DNA of 64,000 nucleotides. It comes from Kryptolebias marmoratus (taxonomy: Eukaryota > Chordata > Actinopteri > Cyprinodontiformes > Rivulidae). Shown piece by piece: positions 44,673-56,045 of this stretch. The stretch spans positions 21,093,774-21,157,773 of the forward strand of contig NC_051449.1 in assembly GCF_001649575.2 (NCBI RefSeq), read 5' to 3'. The notes beneath the pieces are model-generated. The model was not told the DNA's origin, did no database searches, and saw only the letters and a program-made list of their open reading frames with translations. A program made the position numbers and the translations under genes. Within the stretch, counting starts at the first letter, position 1. Every line of letters starts with the position of its first letter.

Positions 44673-45665
44673 CTAGAGAGAAAGAGTGGAACCAATACAA
44701 CAAATTCATTTGACTTATCGGTTAGCAGATGTTACGAATTTTAATTAATCACAAAGCACATTATATTGCCTGTAAAAATACTCCTTTGACTTGGGTTGTT
44801 TTTGCAGATTTTGCCTGTACAGTTTGATGTAGTACTACCAAACATCATGGCCCACTATTCCCGCTGGAGCCTTGGGTTTGGCTGTATTTCTGTATGAGAT
44901 TTTTTTATAAAACTGAAGGATTATAATGACTGAATAGTAATAAGGGTGATTTAACGCTTATGCATTGGCACCCTTAATAATTCGTGCACTTTTAAGAACT
45001 AGTTTAGCAAAAAACAAAACAATGTGCTGCTAATTTTGCCATGAACACAAGCATGTTTGTCTTTTTCTCTTGACGTGGCAGTGAGTTACGGCGGACACGC
45101 TGATGTTGCGTCGCAGCAGCAGAAGCAGTTTGTGTTGACAGGTATTCTCCTTTGTGTAGCTGTAACGACAACATTATCAGCACGGCTGCCAGGCTGCTTC
45201 CATCTGAAATACAAGGCAACCTGGAATTATTAAATTAGAGAAACCACGCCAAAACCTGCTGCGTCCAAACTTTTCACAGCTCTTCATTTTTTGGTCTATT
45301 TTAATGTTTCTTGTTTGTTTAGTTTGAACAAACACACCAGGAGTTGTCACCTGTTTGTCCCCATGGCAAAGAGACATTTTGATTCAAATGATTTCTGAGA
45401 TAAAAGCTGTTTGTAGAGATCCCTGCGTGATGTGTAGGCTGTGGTGATAGATCCCTGCTAGATAAGCACAAAATGTTCGTATTGTTATTTGGTTCCCTGT
45501 TTCCTCATTCCTGTCTGATTCTGAGTAATGAAAACAAAGACTCACTGAAGGTAGGTGTTTTAAAAAGCAGAACAAATAAACAATCTTTTTTTTATAAGCC
45601 AAGAAAGAATTCTGAATCCTTACATTGAATATCTATGAAAGGGTGTGCGGAGATAAAAAAAATGT

Positions 45666-46502
45666 CTCAAAAGTATTAAAAGGAGCGTATAACAAGGTTT
45701 ATATGTGTACAATAACACAAGATTCACAGATGCATCAACAGTTTTTCAGATGTACAAATTTCAAACCTCACAAGAAGGACTATTCTACGCATACATGAAC
45801 AAATCACCTGCTGAGAAAGGATCAGTCAACATGAGTTCATGGATCAGCTTGTCTGTAAATGGGACTTTCTTCATGCTCCAGATTCATAAATGAAACGATA
45901 CGTTCAATGCCAGCAGAAATCTGGGACATCTTACCAGATTTACTGGGTTATTGGAAACAATAACCCCTATAATAAAACTCAAACACTTGCATTGACGATG
46001 CTGGAATCTAAAAATGTTGACTTTATGGACTGTAAATAAACTATTCAAAATGGGTAACGGGTAGAAAGTACAGTCCACAAAATTAACATTTTTAGATTCC
46101 AGTATTGTCAATTTAAGTGTTTGAGTTTTAATATAGAATTTATGAGTTACTCTGCCAAGTCAGAAATGTGTATTTTCCAATAACCCAGTAAATCTGGTAA
46201 GACCCAGATGTCGCAGCTTTTTGCTGGCCTTGAATGCAGCATTACATTTATGAATCTAGAGCATGAAAAAAGTCACGTTCACAGACAAGCTGATCCGTGA
46301 ACTCATGTTGACTGATCTGCTCTCAGCAAGTGATTTGTTCACAAGGATTTGACAATTTGTATGCAAAGCATATTTCTGCTTGTGCAGTTTGAAATGTGTA
46401 CATTTGAAAAGTTATTTATACATCTGTGAATCTTGTGGTACGGTGGTGGCTCTTATTGTACACATATAAATCTTGTTGTACGTTTGTATGAATACTTTTG
46501 AG
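45666..46502. repeat. 837 bp near-palindromic foldback element in nmur1 5' intron
   Basis: Arms of about 390-430 bp fold on each other almost along their full length. Left: CTCAAAAGTATT, TTATATGTGTACAATAA, TTCACAGATG, AACATGAGTTCATGGATCAGC, AGATTTACTGGGTTATTGGAAA, GGAATCTAAAAATGTTGA. Right, mirrored: TTTTTAGATTCCAGTATTG, TTTTCCAATAACCCAGTAAA, GCTGATCCGTGAACTCATGTT, CATCTGTGAA, TTATTGTACACATATAA, AATACTTTTGAG. The loop is only about 20-30 bp. No protein is encoded. Confidence 0.85.
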
Positions 46503-46829
46503 GTGTCAGCTTCATGTTGATCCATCTTGTAGCTAGAAGAAACAATAAACTGTAGCCTCTTGATTATGAACAGGTCAGCTTGTTAGAGACTCCTGGTACA
46601 ACGATCTTTGTTGGTAGATGAGCACAGTGTTGGGAAGTGGACATTCCCACAGGTGCTAATTCTGAACAGTGACAAGATGCTAAACTAGTAAATCTGCCTC
46701 TAGAAAATAAAATATCTCTCAAAGGTTGTTGAGAAATACAGATCAGGGTGAGTTATGATTGATAAGGTTTTATTTTAAAACTTTTAACCTTGTAAAAACT
46801 ATATATATATCCAAAAACCCTAAAACAGA

Positions 46830-47620
46830 CCAAAGATAACCCTGGTGGAGCTGAGCAGCTCTTCTGATAGAGATAAAGATGGAGGATCTATTCATAGGAG
46901 CACTATAAGCTGCACATCGCTGGGCTTGGAAGAATGGACAGGGAAAAAAAAGATATTGTTTAAAGAAAATAATTGCAGATGGTTTGGAATTTGTCTAAAG
47001 GGACATTGAGTACTCCCTAAACTCCCTAATGTGGAAGAAGGTACTGTGGTCGGATGAGACTAAAATTCTACTTTTTGACCATCAAGAACAATGTCATGTA
47101 TAACTTACACGTCTCATGCTGAGAGCACTATGCCTACAGTGAAGCATGGTGGTAGCAGCATCATGCTGTGGGGATGTTTTTCAACAGCAGGAATTGGGAA
47201 ACTGGTCAAAGTTGTAGGAAAGATGGATGGAACTATATTTAGATAAATTCTAAAGAGAAACTCGTTTCAGAGATTTGAGACTGGGACCGAAGTCTACCTT
47301 CCAGCAGGACGATGAGCCTAAACACTCCTCTGGTTTAAGGAGAACCAGATAAATGTCCTGGATTAGTCCAGTTAAAGCCCAGACCTCAGTCCAGCTGAGA
47401 ATCTGTGGTTTGATTTAAAGATTGTTGGACCCAAGCAGCACCATCCAACCTGAAGGAGCTGCAGCAGTTTGGTCATGAAGAACAGACAGAAACTCCAGAT
47501 GTTAGATGGACAAAGATCATGGAGACGGACCTGAAGAGACTTGATGCTGCAAAAGGTGGATCTATACAGTATCAGCTTTTGGGGGGTGAATACTTATGCA
47601 TGGTAAATTTTCGTTGTCTT
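46830..47620 (+). mobile_element. Tc1-like transposon relic
   Basis: In order: CCTGGTGGAGCTGAGCAG, AATGTGGAAGAAGGTACTGT, TGGTCGGATGAGACTAAAAT, GTGAAGCATGGTGGTAGCAG, TGGACCCAAGCAGCACCATC, ACTCCAGATGTTAGATGGAC, and GGGTGAATACTTATGCA at the end. The transposase frames are broken. It lies in the nmur1 5' intron. It is the most contiguous copy of the family also seen at 16190 and 31040. Confidence 0.75.
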
Positions 47621-48411
47621 ACAGTAAAAGATAGTTTGCATTTTTTAGTTATGTTGTGTAAATTGCAAGACACAACCTTCAAAATTAATTTTAAATTCCA
47701 ACTTGTAAGGCATCAAAACAAAGAGGATGCTAAGGGGGAGGAGGGGGAGCCTACAGCATATCTTCTTTCTGTGTCCCATAATGTGCTGCTCTCTTATCAC
47801 TGCTTTATTCCCAGCGTTACCAGAATATATAACAGATATATTGTTCAGTCGCTCTGCTGCTCAACAGCCAATTGGCAGCCTTAATGAGACAAATGAAGGA
47901 AATCTAATAGAAAATGAGAACCAGTAAACTGATGTGTTGTTATAATGGATAAGTATCTTGGAGTACCTTCAAACAAAATCTATTCATAAAAAATGTTAAA
48001 TGCGTTACTTCATTGTATTCTATCAATAGTTTGGTCTGTTTTACTTTAAAATCATTTTTTTCCACAGTAGGCTGTTGCTTCCTGAGCAGCTGTAAATATG
48101 GGTATGATTCAGGCAAAAGGCATCAAATAAAGAATTAAACAGAGAACCCAAAGGGTTCAACTCAGACTGTCATAGCTACAGATTTGTCATAATGTTGGTA
48201 AAATGAAGCTTTCTGATTATTTTAAATACTATTAGTCCAATAAAATATTTAACAACATTGCCACAATGTTTTCTTTAAAACAAACAAAAAAAAAAAGTTC
48301 AACAAACTACAGAGTCCAGAACAGCTTTAGTTTGGTTCCCCAGGGTGGATTTGTAGGAGCGTTTACCATTAAACAGAATGACTGAGACGAATGTTAAAAA
48401 GACAAACTTAC

Positions 48412-48700
48412 CTTCAGTTTGTGCACTTTCTGCTGTTTGTTACATGAGCCATCAGAAGGAGACACTTCGTTAAATTTCTCCACATCCTGGACTCCCGTCT
48501 TACGCCTTTCCAGGACTGCTTTGATGATTCAGTGTGTCTCGGCTGCTTGGACTTCCCATATTTCATGGCTGCTGTTCAGCCCACCTCTCTCTCTCTCTCT
48601 CTCTCTCCCTCTTCCTTTCTCCCTTTCTCAACAAAGCTTCTTGTTTGCTTCTTTCACAATCAGCCCTGTTCATCTCTCCTCTCCAATTTAGTTTTTAATC
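48412..48700 (-). other. nmur1: Probable non-coding first exon and promoter of nmur1
   Basis: A consensus donor, AACTGAAG/GTAAGT on the - strand, ends an exon at 48412. The upstream border is not resolved; a (CT)n stretch at 48587-48608 and AT-poor sequence suggest the transcription start lies within 300 bp. The intron to the coding exon would be 3.7 kb and contains the foldback and Tc1 elements. Confidence 0.45.
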
Positions 48701-48743
48701 GCCTGCCAGTGTAAAGCAAAAGGTGGGAAATAATGTTTTTGCC

Positions 48744-49285
48744 TGAGTCTGTGTGTTCATGTGTCTGTTAGCAAAATGACTTATAAACCACTGGATGGAT
48801 GTTAATGCAATTCTCAGAAAATAATCATTTGATGTATATTTACAACCGATTAACTTTTGGAGTCAACCCAATTCAAGATGGTCTCCACAGCTAATCGACC
48901 TTGACCAACACAAAAAAAGATGCAGTTTGTGCTAAAACTTGGTGTGGTGGTAGGTGAGCCTAACCCTCAAATATGCTTTTAGCACTAACTGATTGCACAA
49001 AACCTTGGTTTAAAACTTTAACATTGACTATTGGAGTCAACTCCTTCTGTCTGTTAGTAAAATATCTCATCAACCACTGGATAGATTTCAATGACACTTA
49101 CCCAAATTTACCATCTGCTGATTACTTTTGGAGTCAATCCAATTTAAGATGACTGCCACAGCTAATCAACCTAAGTCAACACAACTCAGTCAGTTCTATA
49201 GTTGTTAAGCTAAAGTTGACATGGTAGTAGCTGAGAGTCAATCACAACACAAGCTCTGAGTGTGACATCTTGCATAATATTATTT
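48744..49285 (+). repeat. Dispersed repeat present as two tandem copies
   Basis: CTGTTAGCAAAATGACTTAT, AACCACTGGATGGAT and TTTTGGAGTCAACCCAATTC recur as CTGTTAGTAAAATATCTCAT, AACCACTGGATAGAT and TTTTGGAGTCAATCCAATTT about 300 bp later. Related copies lie at 50992-51190 (same strand) and about 61240-61460 (opposite strand). Confidence 0.65.
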
Positions 49286-49420
49286 TCAAGGTTTGACCAA
49301 GATGGTTACAACTGCATCATTTCTCAGCACGCTGTAAGAAGTAGCAGTAAGTAGTTTAAAACTCTGGCACGAAAGATGGATGGTGAGAAAGGAATGCTGG
49401 GCCTTTCGGCACATCCAGCT

Positions 49421-49449
49421 ACACACACACACACATACACACACACACT
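49421..49449. repeat. (CA)n microsatellite
   Basis: CA units with one CATA interruption. Confidence 0.95.
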
Positions 49450-49608
49450 TACATATTGCCAATATCTTAACCCAGAGAGCCTCTATGGCCCGTCATCCTC
49501 CTTCGTATTACTTTTATCACTGACGGAGCATGCTCGGCGCTGTAGGGAAGATTAGGGTTGAGATTGCTTTGACCCTGTTATCTGTGGTCTGAGTGCATGT
49601 GTGTAGTG

Positions 49609-49630
49609 GTGTGTGTGTGTGTGTGTGTGT
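49609..49630. repeat. (GT)n microsatellite
   Basis: Eleven GT units. Confidence 0.95.
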
Positions 49631-49944
49631 ATATTTTTGGGGTTTTACACAGTTTTCCACGCATCCAGCCTGCCCACCTTTGGGCCAAAGCAATCTGACC
49701 CATTTCCGGTCATTTCGTGTCAGATGCAGAACAATCCAACATCCATCTTGATCTGAAGTGGCTCACAGAATACATCGGCTCATGTGGTCATCCTGCACTT
49801 ACTGGCATCAGTTGGGTGTATTTTGGGATTATCCCGGCTACCAGAGAACATATCTAAACTTGATTTGTTTTTTACATAAAAATATTGGATAACTAAGACT
49901 AGCTTCATTATGTCCCTTTCTGCAGTCTCTAGTTTTGAACTAAA

Positions 49945-50065
49945 AATTCTCCCCGGATTGGAAGGGAAGCGTCTTTTTTTCTACAGAATAAAAGTCCAGC
50001 TTTTAAACCTTTAGGATTTACCATATCCTGGATGACTGTGAATCTCCACCAGCATTTTGTCCCGT
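49945..50065 (+). mobile_element. Penelope-like element 3' tail, coding part absent
   Basis: GGGAAGCGTC, CTACAGAATAAAAGTCCAGC and CCTGGATGACTGTGAATCTCCACCAGCA (read in two pieces) match the tail after the gap at 6340-6460. This is a heavily 5'-truncated insertion. Confidence 0.6.
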
Positions 50066-50384
50066 TGAAATGACTTGCAATAAATTATCCTTTTGTGAAC
50101 TTACTAGTTCTTTTAATTTGTAATACAAATATTTGATTTGGTGTAATACTATCTCAAAACACCAAAGAGTCCCGATGCATTATGTGGGCTGTAGTATTTT
50201 TTTAAGTTGGCAAAATGCTTCAGTAAAGGTTGGATTTGCTGTGCACCTCTTTGGAATTTAACTGATAAGGTGCAAAAGATAATGCATGATCGTATCTTTA
50301 TCATGCATTATCTTTATTTTATTCACGCACTTGAAGTTTTGATTAAAGATATTTTCTTTTCGGCTGAACCCTCTGTATATACTT

Positions 50385-50560
50385 CTTCCCCACATCCATG
50401 AACCTTCTCAGTGGTCTTTCCCTCCTCCCTGGCGACTCCATGTTCACCATCCTTTTGTCCAATACGTCCGCTGTCCCTCCTCTGCATGTCCAAACCATCT
50501 CAGCCTCGTCTCTCTAGCTTTGTCTCCAAACCTGAGCTGTCCCTCTGATACAGTATACTC
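50385..50560 (-). mobile_element. LINE C-terminal fragment
   Basis: The complement reads CGAGGCTGAGATGGTTTGGA followed by CATGCAGAGGAGGGACAG, coding for the RLRWFGHAEEGQ-type motif found at the C-terminus of many LINE proteins. Only about 60 codons remain, and the frames are broken. Confidence 0.6.
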
Positions 50561-50991
50561 ATTTCTAACGCTTGAGTCAGAGGAGAAAATTCAGCCAGTT
50601 TTGGTTGTGTGTTACAGCTGCAGCCCTTTGCCTTATCGCTGCCTCCTCCTGTGACGGCGTCTCGTTCAGCATCGGGGCTCCAGCCGTTCCCTGGTAGGAA
50701 ACTGATATTTTCTCAACGGTGCCTCCATTTAGAAAAGCATCGATTGGACTTCCATGGAAGGCCGACTGGCACAAAAAGCTTTTGTTGTGACAGGGCTGGA
50801 TCTAGGTCCTGCTAAGTGCTTACTGTTAAAAAAACTTAAAACTGACTTCATGTTGTTATGCGTCTGTTCTTACTAGAATCACTTCTATAGACCAACATTA
50901 TGTGTCTTTTTGAAACCACAAAACTAAAAGTCACATGGTCATCTGATGTGTTTCTAACTCATTATCTGCCACTGCCAAAAGCAAAGGGAGA

Positions 50992-51190
50992 GGAGTTGTG
51001 TTCATGCTCGTGTGTGTGTTCATTTTTCTGTACTGTTAGCAAAATATAAATATAAATAACTTTTGGTCTCAGCTCAAACTAAAGATGTCAGCTAATCAGC
51101 CTTAGCCTACCTATAAATGGTTTTATCTCAGTGAATTTTACAGATATTGAACTGAAATCTTGGCGTGGTATTAGCTGACAGTCATAAATA
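50992..51190 (+). repeat. Dispersed repeat (related to 48744), fragment
   Basis: TGTTAGCAAAATATAAATAT, TTTTACAGATATTGAACTGA and TTGGCGTGGTATTAGCTGAC align with the second half of the 48744 family. Confidence 0.5.
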
Positions 51191-51199
51191 AAACATACT

Positions 51200-51445
51200 T
51201 CTTTAAATAGTTTAATTCTAATCAGACTGATGAGTTAGAAGTTAGTCTGAGTGGTTTGCTCCAGTCCCAAAATGATCTGAGCCGTTCATGCAGATGTTAT
51301 TTTACAAACCTTTTCATCATCGGTTTTACCTCACACGGTGGTTTACATAGAGCTTTGCAGTTATTTGCTAACACAAATAGTGGCAGCAGCAGTTAGCTGT
51401 AGCACTTCAGGTGCAGCCCGGTGTCACTTCCAGCAGGAGTGTCCC
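51200..51445 (+). repeat. Foldback-family fragment (copy E)
   Basis: GATGAGTTAGAAGTTAGTCTGA, then AGTTATTTGCTAACACAAATAG, and GCAGTTAGCTGTAGCACTTC match the left arm of copy A. Confidence 0.55.
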
Positions 51446-51687
51446 AATATCTCCGCTGGAATAACAGAGTACGAGACGCTGTCGTGGGACACCACGGTTT
51501 CGCGGAAAAAACAATCTGAAGGTTCCACAGAAGAAAAGAGGTCACGGTGGAACAAAACCGAGCTGTGATTCTCTTTTTGTTCCGGTTCCTGAGCTTCACA
51601 ACAGCAGTGTGACGTGTCCCACATAGCAGCGTGCTTCTGTCTGCTGCTGCTGACTGAACTCTACTGACAGAGGCAGAAAGCACAGTG

Positions 51688-51706
51688 GGGGGGGGGGGGG
51701 NGGGGG
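51688..51706. repeat. Poly-G run with one N
   Basis: An unresolved base at 51701 within about 17 G. Confidence 0.9.
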
Positions 51707-52059
51707 TTCTGCTTTCTTTTGTTTGAAGCATCAAGCATGGATATGAGGATGATTCCTGTCACGATTTTCTATTTATGAAGTGGTGTCAATGAACGCTGCA
51801 TGAGGACGTCAGGTATCAGCAGCTAATTTAGGTCAGTATGCAAATGTCATGCTGCTTGCAGGATCTGAGATATCACTGCTGCTGAATTAGTTTTATTGTC
51901 TCTGTATTCCATTCTTGTGACCCCGTTTCGCTATTTAATCATCGCAAAACATCGCAAAATTGTTGCAGTCATAAAAGCAATTAACATTATAGTGTGAACA
52001 CTGAGTCAGTCATCATGCAATAGTTTTTTTTGTTTGTTTGTTTCAGTACGCTTTGTCGT

Positions 52060-52450
52060 ACTTTGTGCTCTTTTCTACATTCACATATCAAAATGTTCAG
52101 CTTGATTAGGAATTGTGTGCTATGACCTGATTTTTTTAAACTTCTTATCTTTGTAGTTCTTTCAAAAATCTTGTTCTCTTTGAAATCTACTTCTATATGT
52201 GTTTATTCACACTAATTAAGCTACTTTTATCTTTAAACTACAGTTTTGCTCGTTTTATCTTTTAACCAGTTTTCCCGAGACTAGTTTTGAGTTCTGGTTA
52301 TGCTAACTTTAGCCTTTAGATGCTGTTCTCCTTATCTTAGCTCTGTTCTGCAAGTTTGAACGTTCACAAGTCTCATCTTCTTCAACGAATTTCATCCAAG
52401 TCATACATTCACCCTGCATTTTTGCAGAAATGCCATTTCTCTGCCTAAAT
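52060..52450 (+). repeat. Unnamed AT-rich dispersed repeat, copy 1
   Basis: TCACATATCAAAATGTTCAG and TTTTTGCAGAAATGCCATTT style blocks parallel 59735-60360 (TCATATATTAAAATATTCAG and the closing CAGCTTCTTCAGCAAATTTC against CTTCTTCAACGAATTTC). This copy lacks the expanded GCTA units. Confidence 0.5.
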
Positions 52451-52849
52451 TGAGATTTTTTTCGAGGATAAGCTTCCAGTGGTTTAGTGCGTATCTTTCA
52501 AATCATAAACAGAGTGCTGTCATTGGTATAAACGAATACGGGTGTACAACATGACTCAGCTCTTGGCTCTCCTCATAGGCTCTGCCCGCTTCGTGCCCTG
52601 GTTTAGGTTTTATTCATCAGATGACTATCAGCACAGTTGTTGTGTTATTTAGTCTATTGCAGCATGGTTGAGCAAGAGCCCAATCTTGACCTGACTGCAA
52701 TGATTTAAATTTGAAGATCAATGGGGAACATATCAGGAGAACCAAACATCTTGCTGTTGTGTTAGAGTCTCATAAAAAATGTTACAAGCATGTTAGGATG
52801 GCAAGGGAAGCTGTAAAAGCAAACTTACATGAATTCATTTCATGCTGTA

Positions 52850-53066
52850 AACCAGGGGTGGCCAGTCCTGGTCCTCGAAGGCCACTTTCCTGCATGTTTT
52901 AATTGTTTCTCTGCTCCAACACACCTGATTTGAATCAATGGGTGATTAACAGGCTTCTGCAGAACATGAAGAGGTGATTTAACCACTGAATCAGGTGTGT
53001 TGGAGCAGGGAAACATGGAAAACATGCAGGAAAGTGGCCCTCCAGGACCAGGGTTGGCCACCTCTG
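52850..53066. repeat. Short hairpin MITE, about 215 bp (copy 2)
   Basis: Left: CCAGGGGTGGCCAGTCCTGG and TTTCCTGCATGTTTTAA. Right: AACATGCAGGAAAGTGGCCC and CCAGGACCAGGGTTGGCCAC. The centre contains CTCCAACACACCTGATTTGA and its mirror AATCAGGTGTGTTGGAGCAG. Same family as 12103-12318. Confidence 0.85.
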
Positions 53067-53668
53067 CACAGTTCAAATGTTATTTTTTATTAATTTTTTT
53101 TTACATTTAAGGTACTGTGTAAACACTTGGTGTCAACTTGCTTCCATCAAGCCACTAAAGGTGATATATGATCAGAAAGTTAAGATCTTTGATAAGAAGC
53201 CCATCAGGTCATATCATTGCCATCTTCTCCAGAAAGTGAATTTTCTCCAAAAGTTGTCAAATCATCTGATTTTAAATGTCTTCCTGGTCAGCCCTCTCTG
53301 GCTGAGTAACTCATGGAGCATCAGGTGGGAAGTTGCGAGGCACCTTAAAGACTCACCTGAGCTCATAATCACAGCCCCAGTACTGGATTCACATGCTGCC
53401 TGTATCTTGGAGTTTTAAAATCTGGGTTGTTTCACAGTAAGAACTTCGTAAGAAACCCCTCCTATCAGCATAAAGCTGCTACCCTGGAGACATCATTCAT
53501 TCTCCTGTGAAAAAAAACAAAACAAAACACATCTTCATCTTTATTTAGCTACACGGCTGATGATGAAAGGTCTCTGTCTCCTCATAGTAAAGTACATGGA
53601 TGCATTTTCACATCAGTGTTTGCAGCAAATCTGACATCAAAGAGCACACCTCCCCTCCTGCATATTCA

Positions 53669-53670
<2 letters not shown>

Positions 53671-53699
<29 letters not shown>
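53671..53699. repeat. (GT)n microsatellite
   Basis: Fourteen GT units. Confidence 0.95.
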
Positions 53700-55544
53700 G
53701 ACCACTCAATATAGCAATCTATTAAAGAGGCCAACAGAGAGGCTCCATTTCTTTTAATCCCCTCGTGTGAATCCGTTCAATCCCAGCAGCAAGCCTCGAT
53801 CACAGCATCAATGGATGGAAATTGAGAGATTGTTGGCTTGTGTCGTATAGTGGACCGCAAAAGTTGGTCTTTTTTCTGTGCATCGGACACTGGCTTCGGA
53901 TGGTTGCACTGATTTAAATTTTTTAAATAGTGCAAGAACGCTAGGAAACTTAATTTGTTACATACCAGCTCTAAAAAAGACCTAAGAAAGTCTAAAACTG
54001 AAAAACAAGACTTATATATTTCAGTCCTGGTACAGGCTTAACTGTGGAAGAGATTATCCATATATATAAGTATAATTCTAAAAAAGATATATTCATAATA
54101 AAATAAAACATGAATCTTAAATTGTTCAGGATGATGGATATTTTCTATCTTGTGCAGCTTCAAACCATAATCCCGTTGAACAGATCAGAACATGGTTTGA
54201 ACATAATAGGTTAGTGAATGGAAGCACAGAATAATAAAACCTTTATATTTCTATTATCTGCATCTTTCTATCATTTGGAGTGAATATGTGTGAAATAAAA
54301 GGACATCAGGCAGTCAGCAGGTAAGCATCTGAACCTGAACACGATTTAAGAGCTTTTACTGTGAGTGAAAGTTGCCTTTTGAACTGACTACTGAAGCCTT
54401 TTATGTACAAGGAAAGTTGAATTAAACCTGTTCTTAGTTCTTGGCACTGGGTGTCTATTAAAAGCCAAATTAATTTTAAAACTTTATTACTTGTATATAA
54501 AGCTTTAAATGACCTTACATCTTAATATATAAATGACACGTTAACCGATAATCTAGCAGTCAGATCAATGGGGTCTGCAGACTTGGTCTCTTTTCCTAAT
54601 CAGGGAAAGGTGCTTTTTGTAACTGTGCTCCAATAAATTAAAATGCTCTGACTCTAAATCTGAGAGAAGGTAAATGTTTCTGTAAAAAGTTCAAATCCTG
54701 TCTGTTCGCACAAGGATATGATTAGTTTTTATTGTTTGGAGTGTGAGCATGGTCATGATTCGGCTCTAGTGCAGGAGCATCACCAAAGGAGGGGGGAGGG
54801 GGCCTGTGGCCACTCCTATAGGTTTGCTGCGCCCCCCGGCCAGACACTATTATCCTCTTGATTCCTGGGCTATTTTATTTGCATGTGTGTATGCATGTGA
54901 ATTTTTTTTTATATTTTTTAGTCTCCCTGAATAATGACAACAGGTCTGAATTAAACAGAATTAAATATTTTGATGCAAAAAGCCAACGTCCTCTTATCAG
55001 AATGAAGGCTTTTGGGAATTTATATGCATATTTTTTATATAATGATACATTTAAAAGACAAGAAAACAGTAAGTCGAAAAGAGACTGTGCTGTAATCAAT
55101 TAGTAATTTTAGCAATAAATAATAATATGAATAAATAATACTAATAATATCACGAGGTGACTCCTTTATCCTCATATCATGGTATTCAAATACCTTGTAT
55201 ATAACAATTAAAAAACAAAACAAACAACAACAAACAAAACAAAAACAGTTTTGTTTTTGATGTGCCTCCCCAAGACAGGCAGTGGCCCCCATCTGACCCC
55301 CCCCATTAAAGCTTTCTGGAGGTGCTACGTACCAAGACCAGCCAATGGGGGGCAGTCCTCTTTTGTGGCTTCAACTTCTGGCCTCCAGTCCTCTCTCTAG
55401 TAATAATATATCTTGATGGTGGCCTCAGTGATTTTAGTTTTAAAACCCTTCATCGTCGACCAAAAACACAAATAAATTTGTGATTTTAAGCTGGTCACAG
55501 AAGGTGTGAATAATCATCTTTCTTTGTCTTCAGAAAATAATTTA

Positions 55545-55850
55545 AAGGGATAGTTTGAACATTTTGACATTAGTTTCAGTGTAAAATTATGAGCAATTAC
55601 CATCTTACCTGGTGTAGATAGCTTTTTGAACCTCAGTTTGGACAAACAGAGTTTCCATCAGGCAGGACTGAGGAGCTGGAGGCAGCAGACCAAAGTGGAC
55701 CTCCGTCAGTGGCCCTTACATGAAATTCTGTGTCTGTTTACAAGCAAAAACAGCAGCAGGAGTAGCAGCAGTTAGCTGTAGCCCTTCCTGCGGGAATGTC
55801 AGATTTATGGTACATGGAATTGACATCAGTGTAAAGGTAGTAATATTAGC
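55545..55850 (+). repeat. Foldback-family fragment (copy F)
   Basis: It starts TTTAAAGGGATAGTTTGAAC, then CATCTTACCTGGTGTAGATA, AACCTCAGTTTGGACAAAC and GCAGTTAGCTGTAGCCCTTC. It contains the left arm with its tip and no right arm. Confidence 0.6.
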
Positions 55851-55889
55851 GTTTGCATTTCAGAAGATTGGAGTCATTCAAGATTTGGT

Positions 55890-56045
55890 GTCACTGCATC
55901 CGTCCGTCCAGTTTCTGTACCTGCTTGATCCCGCTCAAGGGGAGGCGGTACGTTTCTCCAGCTGCTAACGAGCGAGAGGTGAAGTACAACCTGCGAGGGT
56001 CGGCGGTCTATCACAGCTTTTCTGCTACATCCAGGTTCATGAATT
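55890..56045 (+). repeat. Diverged SINE-like fragment
   Basis: CATCCGTCCGTCCAGTTTCTG, then GCTAACGAGCGAGAGGTG and GGTCGGCGGTCTATCACAGC, parallels the first 150 bp of the 37867 copy. Confidence 0.5.

Noticed and set aside
44438..44713. Open frames on the + strand over nmur1
   Set aside because: They are antisense to the strongly supported receptor exon. The GPCR motifs are all on the - strand.
54780..55320. Possible inverted repeat between GGAGGGGGCCTGTGGCCACT and CAGTGGCCCCCATCTGACCC
   Set aside because: Similarity is short and driven by G/C runs. It is not strong enough to call an element.
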